Source: Typha latifolia
Taxonomy: Eukaryota; Streptophyta; Magnoliopsida; Poales; Typhaceae
Assembly (NCBI GenBank): GCA_019914945.1
Contig: CM034107.1
Coordinates: forward strand, 9,982,001 to 10,046,000
Reading direction: 5' to 3'
Length of the DNA: 64,000 bases
Shown here: positions 46,443 to 57,600 of the stretch, in pieces
How positions within the stretch are numbered: the first letter of the stretch is position 1
Layout: each line of letters opens with the position of its first letter
Position numbers and translations under genes: made by a program
Notes under the pieces: model-generated
What the model saw: the letters and a program-made list of their open reading frames with translations, nothing else
The model's database searches: none
What the model was told of the DNA's origin: nothing

Positions 46443-47805
46443 TCCAGTACCAGTTCGGACCTGATATCGTTCCAGCCATCATATCATATCACATCACATT
46501 ACGTACACATGTACTTTTATGATTTCTTATACATGATAGATCATATGCATATATTCAGTACTGTAACAAATCATGCAACTTAGGAATTTAGGTGGTAAAG
46601 AAGCCAAGAGAAAAATGATGTAATGCAGACTCTAACCATATATCTAACCTATGCATACTCCTACTAGTCCATCACATGCACACTCATGATAGAGATCATC
46701 CCGACATAAAATCATAACAGTATAATCATCTCTCATCATCTCTATTTATCATCATCATACTCATATCCAAGATCAGTCTAATTAGAATGCATGATAAAAT
46801 ATGTTTGACCGAAATTATTTCTATATAAAGTCATATAATCATATTGGAGGCCAAAATATGCATGTACATAATATTTAATATATCCTAATTTAAGAAAGGC
46901 GTCTAGGGGATAAGACTCCTCATCGTCTGATCAGAAGACACAAACTACGCATCTCTCACATCCGTCAGTTGACCGAGTGACACTCATCGCTAGTAAGGTC
47001 CACGGGGTCTCAAATAAGGGGTTCGAGATCTGAAATATTTAAGTAGTATGATGTTAGCCGTTTATCTAATTAGAATTAATTCAATTAAAATATAAAGGTT
47101 TATTAGGTTTAGAGTTACTTCACTTTATTTTTAATTACATAACTATGTCTATATTATAGATACGATTCAAATACTATAATTATATTATTATCATAAAATG
47201 TTAGTTATGACATAAGAAGAAGATGTCTGCTTCCTTTTATATAAGAGTATTTCTAAATATATAATTATAAAATAAAATAAAAGGCTAAATAACTATAAGT
47301 ATTGACAAGGTCTAATTATAATTAGTTTTATACTTCATACACTATCTTGATTAATTAGGGACAGTGCAGTCTTTACTTAATAAAATAATAAATAAATAAC
47401 TAAATAAGCCTAGTATTTTATTTGTTGCAGAATAATCATATATATAAAAAATTAATAGAAATACTTAAAATATATATGATGAGGGTATTAGAATATAAAT
47501 CTAATAATTATAATTTACAAATCTATCTATTAATCTAATATACATATAAATAAATAAATAAATAAATATAAGTATTACCTATATTTATACATAATTAATC
47601 ATTAATTATAAAAATTATCATTAATAAAATTATATTGAAGAATATATAATATTATTAAAATAGTTAATGTCTAAATAATCTATTTGCATTAATTAAGAAG
47701 AAAAATACCTAAATAAATAACATAAATAAAAATAATTAATTAATTCTGCCTGCTACAGTGCCAGCACTATGTAGAAAGAAGGAGAAGCCGAGGAAGAAGG
47801 AGAAA

Positions 47806-47808
<3 letters not shown>

Positions 47809-47841
<33 letters not shown>

Positions 47842-47863
47842 AGAAGAAGAAGAAGAAGAGGAG
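47809..47863. repeat. AAAG then AAG microsatellite
   Basis: About nine GAAA units followed by GAA and GGA units, inside the solo LTR and at the position matching the GAA tract of the truncated copy at 13.6 kb. Confidence 0.95.
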
Positions 47864-48005
47864 GAGGAGAAAAGGAAGAGAAGAAAGAGAGAAGGTGAGG
47901 GAGGGGGTTGCAGACCCGAGCCAGCGGGGAGGGCACCGGCCGCTGCTGGCCAGCCAGCGGTCGGCCTCTCGCCGGCGGCTCGGCTCCGACGAGCCCAAGC
48001 TCGGG

Positions 48006-48008
<3 letters not shown>

Positions 48009-48045
<37 letters not shown>
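48009..48045. repeat. GA microsatellite
   Basis: About 18 GA units in the GC-rich end of the solo LTR; a second GA-rich part follows at 48172-48208. Confidence 0.95.
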
Positions 48046-48048
<3 letters not shown>

Positions 48049-48453
48049 GAAAAGGAAAGAGAGGGGGAACGAGGGATCTCACCGGCGGGCGGCGGCTTTG
48101 GGGAGGTGGCGGCGGGCCGACGTCGGCAACAAGAAGAGGAAGGAGTGCAAGAGAGAGTAGAGTGAGAGAGTGACCGAGAGAGAGATAGAGATAGAGAGAG
48201 AGAGATTTAAAGGGAGAGAGGGAAGGCAGTGGAGGAGGGGTTGCGGCAGCCCCGGGGCCCGTCGTGGCCAGCTGGCCGCAACCGATTGGCTGCGGCTGCG
48301 GCTGTGGCAGTGGGCGTGTGGCACCCCACCATGCAAGCTGCATGAGCAACTTGCATGGGCACAGTGGCCGGCCTCGTCGTGCCCAAAATTAATTAATTAA
48401 TTTATTTATTTATTTATTATTATTTTTTTTTTTTTTAAGGTTGGGTTGTTACA

Positions 48454-50250
48454 CGAGGTCCAGCATGGGCAGCATTTAGAGGAAGATTGCCTTGCTGTTG
48501 TCTTGAGGATCTCTATATACTAGAAACAGAGATCGAAGGTGGATTGATTAAATTGGGGGGACAAAAGTACTAGGTTCCTTTAGACATTTGCTACTATTTG
48601 CAAAAGAAAAAATATCATCTCCTCGATCAAGATGAACTCTCAGATTTGGATGCATAATCAAGACAACAATAGTCATGTCTTCACTAGTTATTTTAAGAAC
48701 CTCTTCACTTCAGTTAATCCTCTCTCTACATATAACCCCTATGCTGAGTTGATAGACTCCCTTTCACATCTTTCAAAGAGAATACTCAGATGTACCTCAT
48801 CCTCCTTTTCAGTGGTAATTAACGATAGAACCATTGGCTTCTTTAAGCCCAGTAAGTTTCTCAGACAAAGCTGTTCACTGTTTTCGCCTCTTCATCTTGG
48901 ATCCAATATTCTTTCCTTGCTATTCAAAGGTGAGGCAAAGCTCAAAAGAACCTATGGGATTAAGCTAGCTCTAGGTGCCCTGACTATTACACACCTCATG
49001 TTTGTCAATGACCTCTTGCTGTTTGAAAGGGCTACTATGAGAGAAGCTAACAATTTGAAGACAACATTAGACCGTTATTGCTCGCTCTCGTGTCAACCCT
49101 TACACTTGGACAAATCTATTGTTTTCTTCAACAGGTTGATGGATTGCGATATGCGATCTCATATTATATCTGCTACAAAGGTTCGTCCATTGGCTATAAG
49201 ATATATTTATCTTGGAGCCTTCAGCTTTGTAGTAGAGAAGTTCTAATCGAGGATAGTAGGATAGAAATCGAAGAACTTATCGCATGCTGGAAGATTAGTG
49301 TTGCTTAAAATGGTTCTCTCTTCTATCCTAATCTTTTCTATGACAACTACCATTTTCCCGATCGAAGTCTTCCCTTAACCAACTCAAGGCATTGATGTGT
49401 GATTTTTAGTGGGGATTTGGTCCTAGTTCGTCCTATGTCTAGCTGAGGAGTCGAATGTTATTATGTAAGCTCACAACCATGGGTGGCTTAGGCATTAGGT
49501 TCCTTGAGTTGGTAAATAAGAGCCTGATCTTAAAATTATCTTGGAGACTACTCTAATCACCTACTAAGGTTGGGGCTAAACTTATCAAGTCCATCTACTT
49601 TTCACATTGCACCTTCTCAAAGGCTAAGGGCAAGTAGAGAGCCATATGAGCTTGGAACTCTATGATGCGCTTAATGGACACCCTATGCACAAATGTTACA
49701 TGGCAAGTAGGGAATGAGGCTTCCATCTCGATCATCATGTATCTTCGTCGTTTCTTTTGAAAGGAATGAGATCAATTGGTTAAGGATTTACTTAGAGGGA
49801 ATGCATGGCATGAGGAGCTCATTAGAAGATATTTCCATCCAAAAGTGGCAGATCAAATTATGAATGTCTACGTATGTCTGGCAGCCTTTGACCACGATGA
49901 CCACTTGGTCTGGATGCCCATGCCATCTGAGTATTTTCTACTGCCAAGTAAATATATTGCACCTTATTTATGGGTGCTTGGACAAGCTCTTCATCAGCCA
50001 TTGAGGTTAAGGATCTTTGAAAGTCCCTATAGAAAAACAACTAGTAATGTCCCATGTCCTAACTTTCATATGGAGATATCTTTTGGTTGCACTCCCTATA
50101 AGAGTTGTGCTACATAGAAGGATCAGGGCAATTAATCTTGATTGTCCCCATTGCAGAATAGCAGATGAAAATATTGAGCATTTGTTGTTCACTTGCCCAG
50201 TTGCATGAGAAACATGGTTTCATAGCAGGCTGGGCCTTAGGGTTGATACT
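48454..50250 (+). pseudogene. LINE reverse transcriptase and zinc-binding region
   Basis: Fragments in changing frames. They include HVFTSYFKNLFTS (pre-RT), HLMFVNDLLLFERA where the RT catalytic motif is normally FADDLLLF (first Asp is Asn here), and a zf-RVT type segment ending CPHCRIADENIEHLLFTCPVA at about 50140-50207. Large parts of the RT palm are deleted. Dead copy. Confidence 0.8.
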
Positions 50251-50843
50251 GACGATCTAAGGTTTAACAATTGGTTTAATTTCTTTGCTCATGAGCTTTC
50301 ATTGAACCAGATGGCTTATGCTTTCAACCTACTTTAGGTTTTATGGAAGGGCATAAATGACTTGATTTTCATAAACGTTGAACACTCCTCGGTGAGATAG
50401 TGCATTGGACTGAGAAGCTCTCTGCATGCAAGCTGCTAGGCGTGGATACCAAATCCAAGGATTGCGATTGGCTGCATGACAAAGGAATATGAAGTATCTT
50501 GCATATCCTCGGGAAGTATGTGATCTAGGTGGATGCAACCTGGAATGGTAGCAAACTTGTATCCAAATCAAGAAGCTTTCCCGAATCTCAATTTGTATTC
50601 AGATCTGAATACAAGCAGGATAGAGTTTTTAAACCCGCATATGTATTGTTTAAGCTTCAAAGTAGAGTATTTAATTGGGCTGGGCTTTTGGCCCACTTTT
50701 GTAAGAAAAAAATAAATATGAAAATAATAAAAATAAAAGTAATATACACACATGACACATATGTATACATTTAAAAATCAAATACATATTAGATATCCAT
50801 ATCCGATAGTTGGATGATGTATTGGATACTTACCTTCTTAGAC

Positions 50844-51692
50844 TAGGGCTGTCAGGCTTGACGAGCAGCTCGGGCTCGGCTCGGGCTTGGCTCGGGTGAA
50901 GCTCGAGTCCGGCTCGGGTGAAGCTCGAGTCCGGCTCGGGTGAAGCTCGAGTCCGGCTCGGCTCGATCAGAGCTGAGCCGAGCCCTAGCCATCATAATAG
51001 GCTCAAAATTAATATCGAGCCGAGCCTGAGCTGGAGCCGGCTCACTCAGGCTCGGCTCGATAGGCTCGATAACCTGACTCCATATGACTAAGGACACATG
51101 GCATAAAGAAATATTGCCACGTGTCCCTCACTAACTCATTCTCACCCGTAACACAATATTTATCACCCTCACCTACCCCACCCTCACCTACCCTCACCTA
51201 CCCCACCCTCATTAATTACTTCACCTTTCCCATCACCACCTTCCCCATCCTCAATTCCCCCACCCCACCCTCATCTTCACTCTCACCCTCATCCACCTGA
51301 TCACCTTCACTCTTCCCTCCCCGTCGGCCTCCATCGGCAACAACGGCAAGCCACCACCACGGCGCCATGCCTTCCTCTCCGACGGCCTCCTCCTCCTTCG
51401 CCGTCGGCCTCCTCCTCCTCCTCCTCCTCTTCTTCCTCCGCCGTTGGCCTCCTCCATCCGTCTCCGACTCCTTCGGCAAGCCGCTGTCCATGTCGCCACC
51501 GCCCACGTCGCCACCGCCTCTAATCGAGCTTGAGCTTTGCTCGGGCTCGGCTCGGGCTCAGTTAGGCTCAGCTCGAGCTCGGCTCGGGTTGAGCTGAGCC
51601 GAGCCTGAGCAACATTATGAGGCTCGAAACTAATTTCGAGCCGAGCCTGAGCCAGAGCCGGCTCGCTCAGGCTCGGCTCGTTTACACCCCTA
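50844..51692. mobile_element. Non-autonomous hAT element, 849 bp
   Basis: Ends TAGGGCTGTCA (left) and TAGGGGTGTAAAC (right, inverted), typical of hAT termini. It is flanked by a perfect 8-bp duplication, TCTTAGAC, at 50836-50843 and 51693-51700. Both subterminal regions are packed with GGCTCGGCTCG motifs. A block of about 90 bp is repeated in the same direction near both ends (about 50985-51063 and 51594-51680). A 22-bp unit, CGGCTCGGGTGAAGCTCGAGTC, is repeated three times at about 50889-50955. The middle is C-rich on the plus strand and has no transposase. Confidence 0.92.
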
Positions 51693-51806
51693 TCTTAGAC
51701 TATTCACCGCATCTAGAATTTAAAAAAAATATCCATATCTTTAACTATATTTCCATATACACTATTCAACATTTAATACCTTCTTCTCCCTCTCCTAAGT
51801 CCCATC

Positions 51807-51814
51807 TATAAATA
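51807..51814 (+). promoter_or_regulatory. TATA box of the cysteine-rich peptide gene
   Basis: TATAAATA, 79 bases before the ATG at 51893, leaving room for a leader of about 50 bases. It lies only 115 bases downstream of the hAT right end. Confidence 0.7.
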
Positions 51815-51892
51815 CTTCATATCTTTATAGACGGTTGCATTTGTCACGTAAACTGTCATACTCAATCAGCGATATTAAAACATTCAGGAATT

Positions 51893-52376
51893 ATGAAGGG
51901 GCTCAGTTTGCTGATCATTCTGATGTTCGCCACTGCCATAACAACAGCCACTGCAAGCGTAGCCTTAGCTTCGACTTCTCAGACAATGCCCTACATAGAG
52001 TACTCCCAGAACGGATCTGAAGTAGGTGTGTCTTTCTTCTCGTGGATCTCAAATCTCATCAGACCCATCTTACAACAGTTAATAGTCTAATTTGAAGAAT
52101 TAGATATTGTTAGTTTGGTCTATGGTAAGAAATATTGGCTGTAACTTGCCTTAGAAAATAAGAATAGCACTAAACTTTGCTCTTAAACTTGTTTTATTTA
52201 GATCTACTTGTTATATATTGTCTTCTTCCTCATGCTTTGATTCAATCTCTTTTATGGTGGCCTGAGCAGCGTGTCCAGCTCCCTGTGACAAGAAGTGCTG
52301 CGCTTGCATCTACATCCGCACTCGCCCTCGCTGCATCTTCTGTTTCGATAGTTGCCCAAATTTCTCGCTGAATTAG
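51893..52376 (+). CDS. Small secreted cysteine-rich peptide, family not recognised
   Basis: Two exons, 51893-52025 and 52270-52376, join at GTAG|GTGTGT and GAGCAG|CG to encode 79 residues. Exon 1 begins MKGLSLLIILMFATAI, a clear signal peptide (hydrophobic about 4-19, likely cut between 22 and 27), then a short polar spacer. Exon 2 supplies all eight cysteines (46, 50, 54, 55, 57, 66, 69, 73) with spacing C-x3-C-x3-CC-x-C-x8-C-x2-C-x3-C. An even number of Cys after a signal peptide suggests four disulphides and secretion; the mature part is basic. Such peptides are usually antimicrobial or signalling molecules, but I do not recognise this spacing as thionin, defensin, snakin or RALF. A TATA box, a good splice pair and an AATAAA signal support a real gene. 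Other exon 2 frames lose the cysteines. Confidence 0.75.
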
Positions 52377-52408
52377 GAGGAGAATTGAATGTGTTATGAA
52401 TTGATATC

Positions 52409-52414
52409 AATAAA
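52409..52414 (+). terminator. Polyadenylation signal of the cysteine-rich peptide gene
   Basis: AATAAA, 33 bases past the stop codon, in a T/A-rich stretch. Confidence 0.6.
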
Positions 52415-53630
52415 ATTCCAAAGTTCTCTTCATTACAAATACTATTGCTTGATTCCACCCAAAAAAGTACTTTGAACTCTTTTTAGGTAAACTTAAGATT
52501 TGACTCTTGAAAAATGAGTGTCTTTTTTCTATATTATATACATCTTCTTCTTTTTTTCTAATATAATAAAATGGATTTAATTCATAGCTTGCTCAGTATC
52601 CATATGCATATGTGGTGGCTTATTTAACTGTATGGATGAAGTTACATAGATGATTTGTAGGTGGCCTGTCTCGGCACCACATGGTTTGGAGCAAATGACT
52701 CGGCGATGTTTGGTTTGAAGCAATTTCTCTACGATGCTTCAATTTGAAACTTAAAACATTAAGTTGAATCACCGTCGAACATATTATGGGGTTTTAGTGT
52801 CTTTATATTCAAGAATAGATAACCCTTTTGCCCGGTGTATATCTAGTCTACAGGCTATTCAATGATTAGAAGGAAAAAATTTATCCCACACTTACCAAAT
52901 TTACTAAAATACAGTTGAGAAAAATGTTTCCAAAGAAGTTTGTATTTTATAATGATATATAAGGCAAGATTTTTATGAGGTAAGAAGAAAGGGGGAAGGG
53001 AAGATAAGCATATCTGTTTAGGTATTTTAAAAGATAAACTTACCATTCTTGTTTAAGAAATTAATTAGTTTAAGTTATGGAATATATTGGCAAAAAATAA
53101 TGATGGATTACAAATAGTTACAGATGAGGTGTTAATTAAACACTAAATTATAAGGTGTTAGTTTAAAAAGATTTAGAATATAATTATGGATAGTAGCCTA
53201 GGAGAATCTCATAATTAGGTTGGACAACTCATTCAATCCTCCAATCGAAACGAGCTATATTTAATGGGCTGGCTAACTCAAGTCATAACACACTCGACAT
53301 AACTCATCGTCATAAGAAAAAGTTTCCAACGTTCATATAGAGATTGAAGCCAAGAAGAAGAAAGAAGAAGAAGAAGAAGAAGAAAACATTGAGCTTAACT
53401 ACTTCCAACTTAGTTGAGGCACAATATATATGCAACAAGATTGGATCAGTACATGATATTATTCCAACAAAAGATTGCGACATCTCTTCAAATGAGACCA
53501 AAAACTTTTTATTCAACCACCAAAGACTACTTTGCAAATAGTAATCATCACTCATACTTCACCTTTAAGACTACTTATTCCTCTAAACAAAGATCAAAAG
53601 TAGCCATCCCACCAAATTTATAGGTGCACT
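52415..53630. other. Intergenic
   Basis: AT-rich, no gene recognised. A GAA tract lies at 53355-53385. The right part holds the 3' UTR of the cytochrome b5 gene. Confidence 0.55.
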
Positions 53631-54341
53631 TTAAGCCTTGGCCTGAATAATGTAATACCAAGCCCCAAAGGCTAGGCCAAGGATGAGCACAGGGAGGAGG
53701 AGGCTAAATAAGCTTGAGGAGTTGATGGACTTGCTCTTCTGTCTGCCGTCGCCGGCCCCGGTGTCGGCTTTCTGGTTGCCGACAGAGCCGATAAGATATA
53801 CCTCCATCATGCTAATGGCTGAGGAGGTGTGACCTACTTCCTCAAATGCAGCAGTAGCATCTCCAAAAGCTTTTAAGTTCCAACATAAATGATGGTTAGG
53901 GTTACAAACAATGGTGCTTACTAGCAATATTGAATGAATAAATTTGAAGGGATAAAGATAAAAAGAAATATTTGGTTTCTAGTTTATGAGTTGGCCTAAG
54001 ATAGTGGAAGAAATTAAAGTAGTATGAGTACTTGCTGCTTGTAGTAGAACTTCAGGTCCACCAGGGTGATCTCCTAAGAAGTTGGTCACATCATAAACCT
54101 ACATTAAACAATGAAACATAACAAACTAATCAAGTAACAGAAAAAAGGAAGAAAAATAAAAAGAAAAAGGAAACAATAGCTATGTAATCTGAAGGGTTTA
54201 GTGAAAAAGCTAAATTGGCGGGAGAAGAAGAAAAAAAGTGGAGAAGGGATTACAAACCTTGCCATGGATAATCAACCAGCAATCCTCCTTTGAGATGTGG
54301 AGAGAGACCTCAGAAGGGGAGTATTTCTTAGAAGATGCCAT
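53631..54341 (-). CDS. Cytochrome b5, ER tail-anchored
   Basis: A small haem protein that passes electrons to ER desaturases, hydroxylases and P450s. Exons 54258-54341, 54032-54098 and 53631-53869 give 129 residues (family usually about 130-140). The haem-binding domain has both axial histidines: His39 in FLGDHPGG and His64 in FEEVGH. A polar linker follows, then a single C-terminal membrane segment (about 104-125) with a short AKA end, the tail-anchor arrangement. The intron 2 acceptor (AAAG|CTTTTGG) has a weak pyrimidine tract and yields one residue more than usual between QAA and DAT, so that border is less sure. Confidence 0.92.
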
Positions 54342-54394
54342 CTTGGTTTACTATTGAGAGGAAGTGGTAGAGGAAGAGAGGGAGAGGATCCAAA

Positions 54395-54402
54395 CTTATA
54401 TA
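54395..54402 (-). promoter_or_regulatory. TATA box of the cytochrome b5 gene
   Basis: CTTATATA on the plus strand is TATATAAG on the minus strand, 54 bases before the start codon, in a GA-rich leader. Confidence 0.6.
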
Positions 54403-54612
54403 TGTCAAGGGTAGGTAAGTGGATTCTCTGCAGCCACCATTGAACGAATTTTTCATATTCAGGACACTTGGTAGATCTTACTTCTGATTACTTGTGAATG
54501 AACAATTTGCAAGTTAATTCCACTTTATATCACATTAGCAAATATCTGTGTTGCTTATAAATGAAAAAAAGGGTTAATTGCACTTTTATTATATTTATTT
54601 TTTTTGATAAAA

Positions 54613-57600
54613 AGAGAAATTTTTTATATTAAGTTGGTAACTAGGTACAAAAGTATCCACCAAAATTGGAAACCAAAAATTGAATAAGTCCAGAAGAAAA
54701 TCTCCTATCCCAAGTACACCCGAAACTAAGGCTTCTTCCTTTTTTGCAAGCCAATCCGCAGCTAGATTAGTTTGACAAGATATACAAGTAACTTTGCAAT
54801 TTTCAAAATTGCTAGTTAGGTTTTTAATGTCATCAATGATAGAGCCAAGAAACCATGGAAGCTGTTGACCATTTTGCATAATGCTGATTAGAATTTTTGA
54901 GTTAGATTCGAGCTAGACTTTAGAGTATCATCTCGGCACTATACAGATTAGAGCTTCTTTCATTGCGATGACTTCTGTAGTTAGCGCTGATTTATAGGAC
55001 CCACATCTGCACCTTGTAAGGATAGGCTTATCGTCAATCTGTCGAAGTATGAATTCGGCCCCAGCCACCTCTACTCTATTCACCCATCAGAGTTGGCTTT
55101 GACCCATCTGAGTGGTTGAGAGTCCCATTGAGCAGATGTAGAGTGGGGGGTTAGGCCTCATCTTTTTGACATAGAGGTTTTGATGATATTCATTATTAAG
55201 TGATATAGTTCAATTCCCTACCTTCCGGATTTTGTCCGTTCCACTGGAGAAAATAATTTTATTTCTCATCTTCCAAATTTGCCATATGAGCACCGCACAA
55301 CAGCCCTAAACCTAGGCCTTGTCTAGATTCGATAACCCATTGCCCAACTGCAACCAAAAACTATTCGACCATCTCTCTTCAAGGTAGACATTTTATTGAG
55401 GTGTGCTTTCAAAAGGTCCCAGAGAGATGAGGCCATGACGCATTCAAAGAAGAGATAGTCTATGGGTGGCCATGTCGCATTCAAAGAGAGATGAGGCTAT
55501 GTCGCATTCAAAGAAGAGATGGTCTATGATGCGAGATAAATAAGCTTCGGTAGGTAAGCAGCCCCAAGCCATTTTCCATAAGAAGATTTTAATTTTGGGT
55601 GGAATCGAAAGAGACCAGATTTTTCTCTAACTGTCCCATTGATTGGAGAGCTCAAGAGGAGATTTAAGAAATTTATAAACAAATTTAGATTAGGAATAGC
55701 CGGTGGGGTGGAACTTTTAGATCTAAGTGTCTTCCAGATTGTGCATGGGGAGGTTGATACTAAGAATTGAATCAATGTGATCAATGCTAAACATAGTAGT
55801 AGTGATATCATAGTTCTATTGGTCATTTGGAATGAGATCAGACACATAGGTAGCCGAGTGTGTAAATTGCATATTGATGAACATTGGCCATCTGTCAAGC
55901 AGCAAAGGACCTAGCCAAGGGTCCTTCTAAATCTTAGTGGTTTGACCATTTCTAATAAGCTTTGTAAAGCCTCCTTTGAGAATTATTTAATGCGAAAATG
56001 ATCAGGCGCCAATTGGCAAAGCACTTGTTTAGTTTCTTTGATTCCCATGGGTGTGGAATGTCATACTGAGCGACAAGAATTTTAGACTAGCGGTCATAAC
56101 CACCATTGACCAGGCGTTGGATGTTCTTCGCCACGAGGGAAATACGAGTAGTACATAAGTCCTTAATAGCTATATCGCTTTGACTCTTTGGTTTGGTGAT
56201 TTGATCCCACCCTAAGGCCTTTAGCCAAGTTATTCCTTTTTCACAGAAAATTATAGGCTAACTTAACTATTCAGTCGACTATCACAAAATGGGTTTTAGT
56301 AGGATACATCAAATGTACTAGCATAGAGTTAATGACCGAATTAATAAGTGCAATTCATCCAACTTGAGTCAAACAAGATTTCTTCCAACCAGCCAGCTTA
56401 TCATTAACTCTAGATAAGAAATCCTCATGGTCTCTTATGAGTAACTTGTTTGGGTAATTTTAGACCCCAAGTACTTAAAAGGGAACTACTCTTCCCTCAT
56501 ACTTAAAGCATGGGTGATGGCAGTTCTCAGGTTAGAAGGGGCATCTTATTAGTAAATTTTTAACTTAGCCTACTTAATTCTCTTGTTCATGATATGTTTA
56601 TATCTATCAAAAATAGAGAGAAGAGTAGTGCAAGAAGCATGAGTGGCTTTGACAACAACCAGAAGATCATCAGCATACATTAAATGACTAACATGAGTAT
56701 TATGATTAAAATGTAGGGGTGTGAGATTAGCACTATCGTAGGCCTGTTTCATGAACTGAGTAAAAGTTTCAGCAACCAAGATAAATAAGTAAGGAGATAA
56801 AGGATCTCCTTGTCGGATTCCCCTTTCGCCCTTGAACCAACACGAAGGCATACCATTTATAAGAGTAGCAAAAATAGGAGAACCCACACACATTAATCCA
56901 GCCAATAAATTTATCTGGAAAGCACACGAGATTCATTGCTAGAGAAATAGCCTCCCAATTAAGTCAGTCATAGGCTTTTTCTAAGTCTATTTTGATCATT
57001 ATATAGTTATCTTTACAGTTAGCAGAATTAATATAATTTGCTATCTCATAGGCGATAGCAATATTATCATGTATGTGTCTACCAGCTACGAAAGCTATTT
57101 GCTCAGAACTTATCAACTTAGGCAGTAGCGGCTTAAGCCGGTTAGCTAAAAGCTTGGCTAGAGGGAAATAGGTCTGTAGTCCACCGCTCTAGCTAAATTA
57201 TCTTTTTCTGGATAAACGAAAGGTAGGTCTAGCCCCAGTGGTTAAGCAGAGAAGAGGAGTTTTGAAAGTCAATAAACGAAGCAACCAAATCCTCTTCTAC
57301 AATATCCCAATAATTTTTATAAATTTTGCTTGAAAAGCATCTAGGCCCGGGGCTTTTCTAGCCGGCATGGACCACACAATTTTCTTAACCTCCTCAACCG
57401 AGAACTACCTTAGTACTTCATCACTGCAAGTGGGTCTCAACATCGGGAGATTTGGCCAATAATCTTATGTCTGAACGGCATTGACATCCTTATGCCATAT
57501 CTCCATATAAAAATCAACAAAAGCATTATCAATACTGGAGCAAGATAAAACCACCGACTCATTATCCAAAATAATTTTTTCAATGCAATTTTTATTACGC

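Larger units (their letters stand above)
45211..48453 (+). mobile_element. Solo LTR, 3.24 kb, long-LTR gypsy family
   Basis: Starts TGTAACGCCC and ends GGGTTGTTACA, perfect TG..CA ends. The flanks CAAGG (45206-45210) and CGAGG (48454-48458) agree at four of five bases, a target duplication. It lies inside a LINE, whose endonuclease ends on the left and whose pre-RT region resumes on the right. The size and ends fit LTRs of chromovirus Tekay/Del-type elements (inference). No internal gypsy domains are present, so it arose by LTR-LTR recombination. Confidence 0.85.
42580..50712 (+). mobile_element. L1-type LINE split by two solo LTRs
   Basis: Plus-strand LINE pieces in order: ORF1 with a decayed zinc knuckle (about 42580-43167), ORF1 end and endonuclease (about 43731-45210), reverse transcriptase and zinc-binding region (48454 to about 50250), and an A-rich end at about 50705-50712. 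The two gaps are exactly filled by LTR sequences at 43168-43730 and 45211-48453. All frames are broken. The left limit is approximate. Confidence 0.8.

Noticed and set aside
47736..48349. Open frames of 90-198 residues on both strands
   Set aside because: Made by GA and GAAA microsatellites and GC-rich LTR DNA; they overlap each other on both strands.
45211..48453. Considered as two separate insertions
   Set aside because: TG..CA ends with a matching 5-bp flank, and collinearity with the copy at 12.5-14.1 kb, fit one LTR better.
51216..51597. Arg/Gly- and Ser/Pro-rich open frames inside the hAT element
   Set aside because: They come from C-rich simple sequence on one strand; no transposase motif.
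52177..52371. Open frame reading exon 2 of the cysteine-rich gene in a different frame
   Set aside because: It gives an Ala/Ser-rich chain without a motif. The spliced frame gives eight ordered Cys after a signal peptide.
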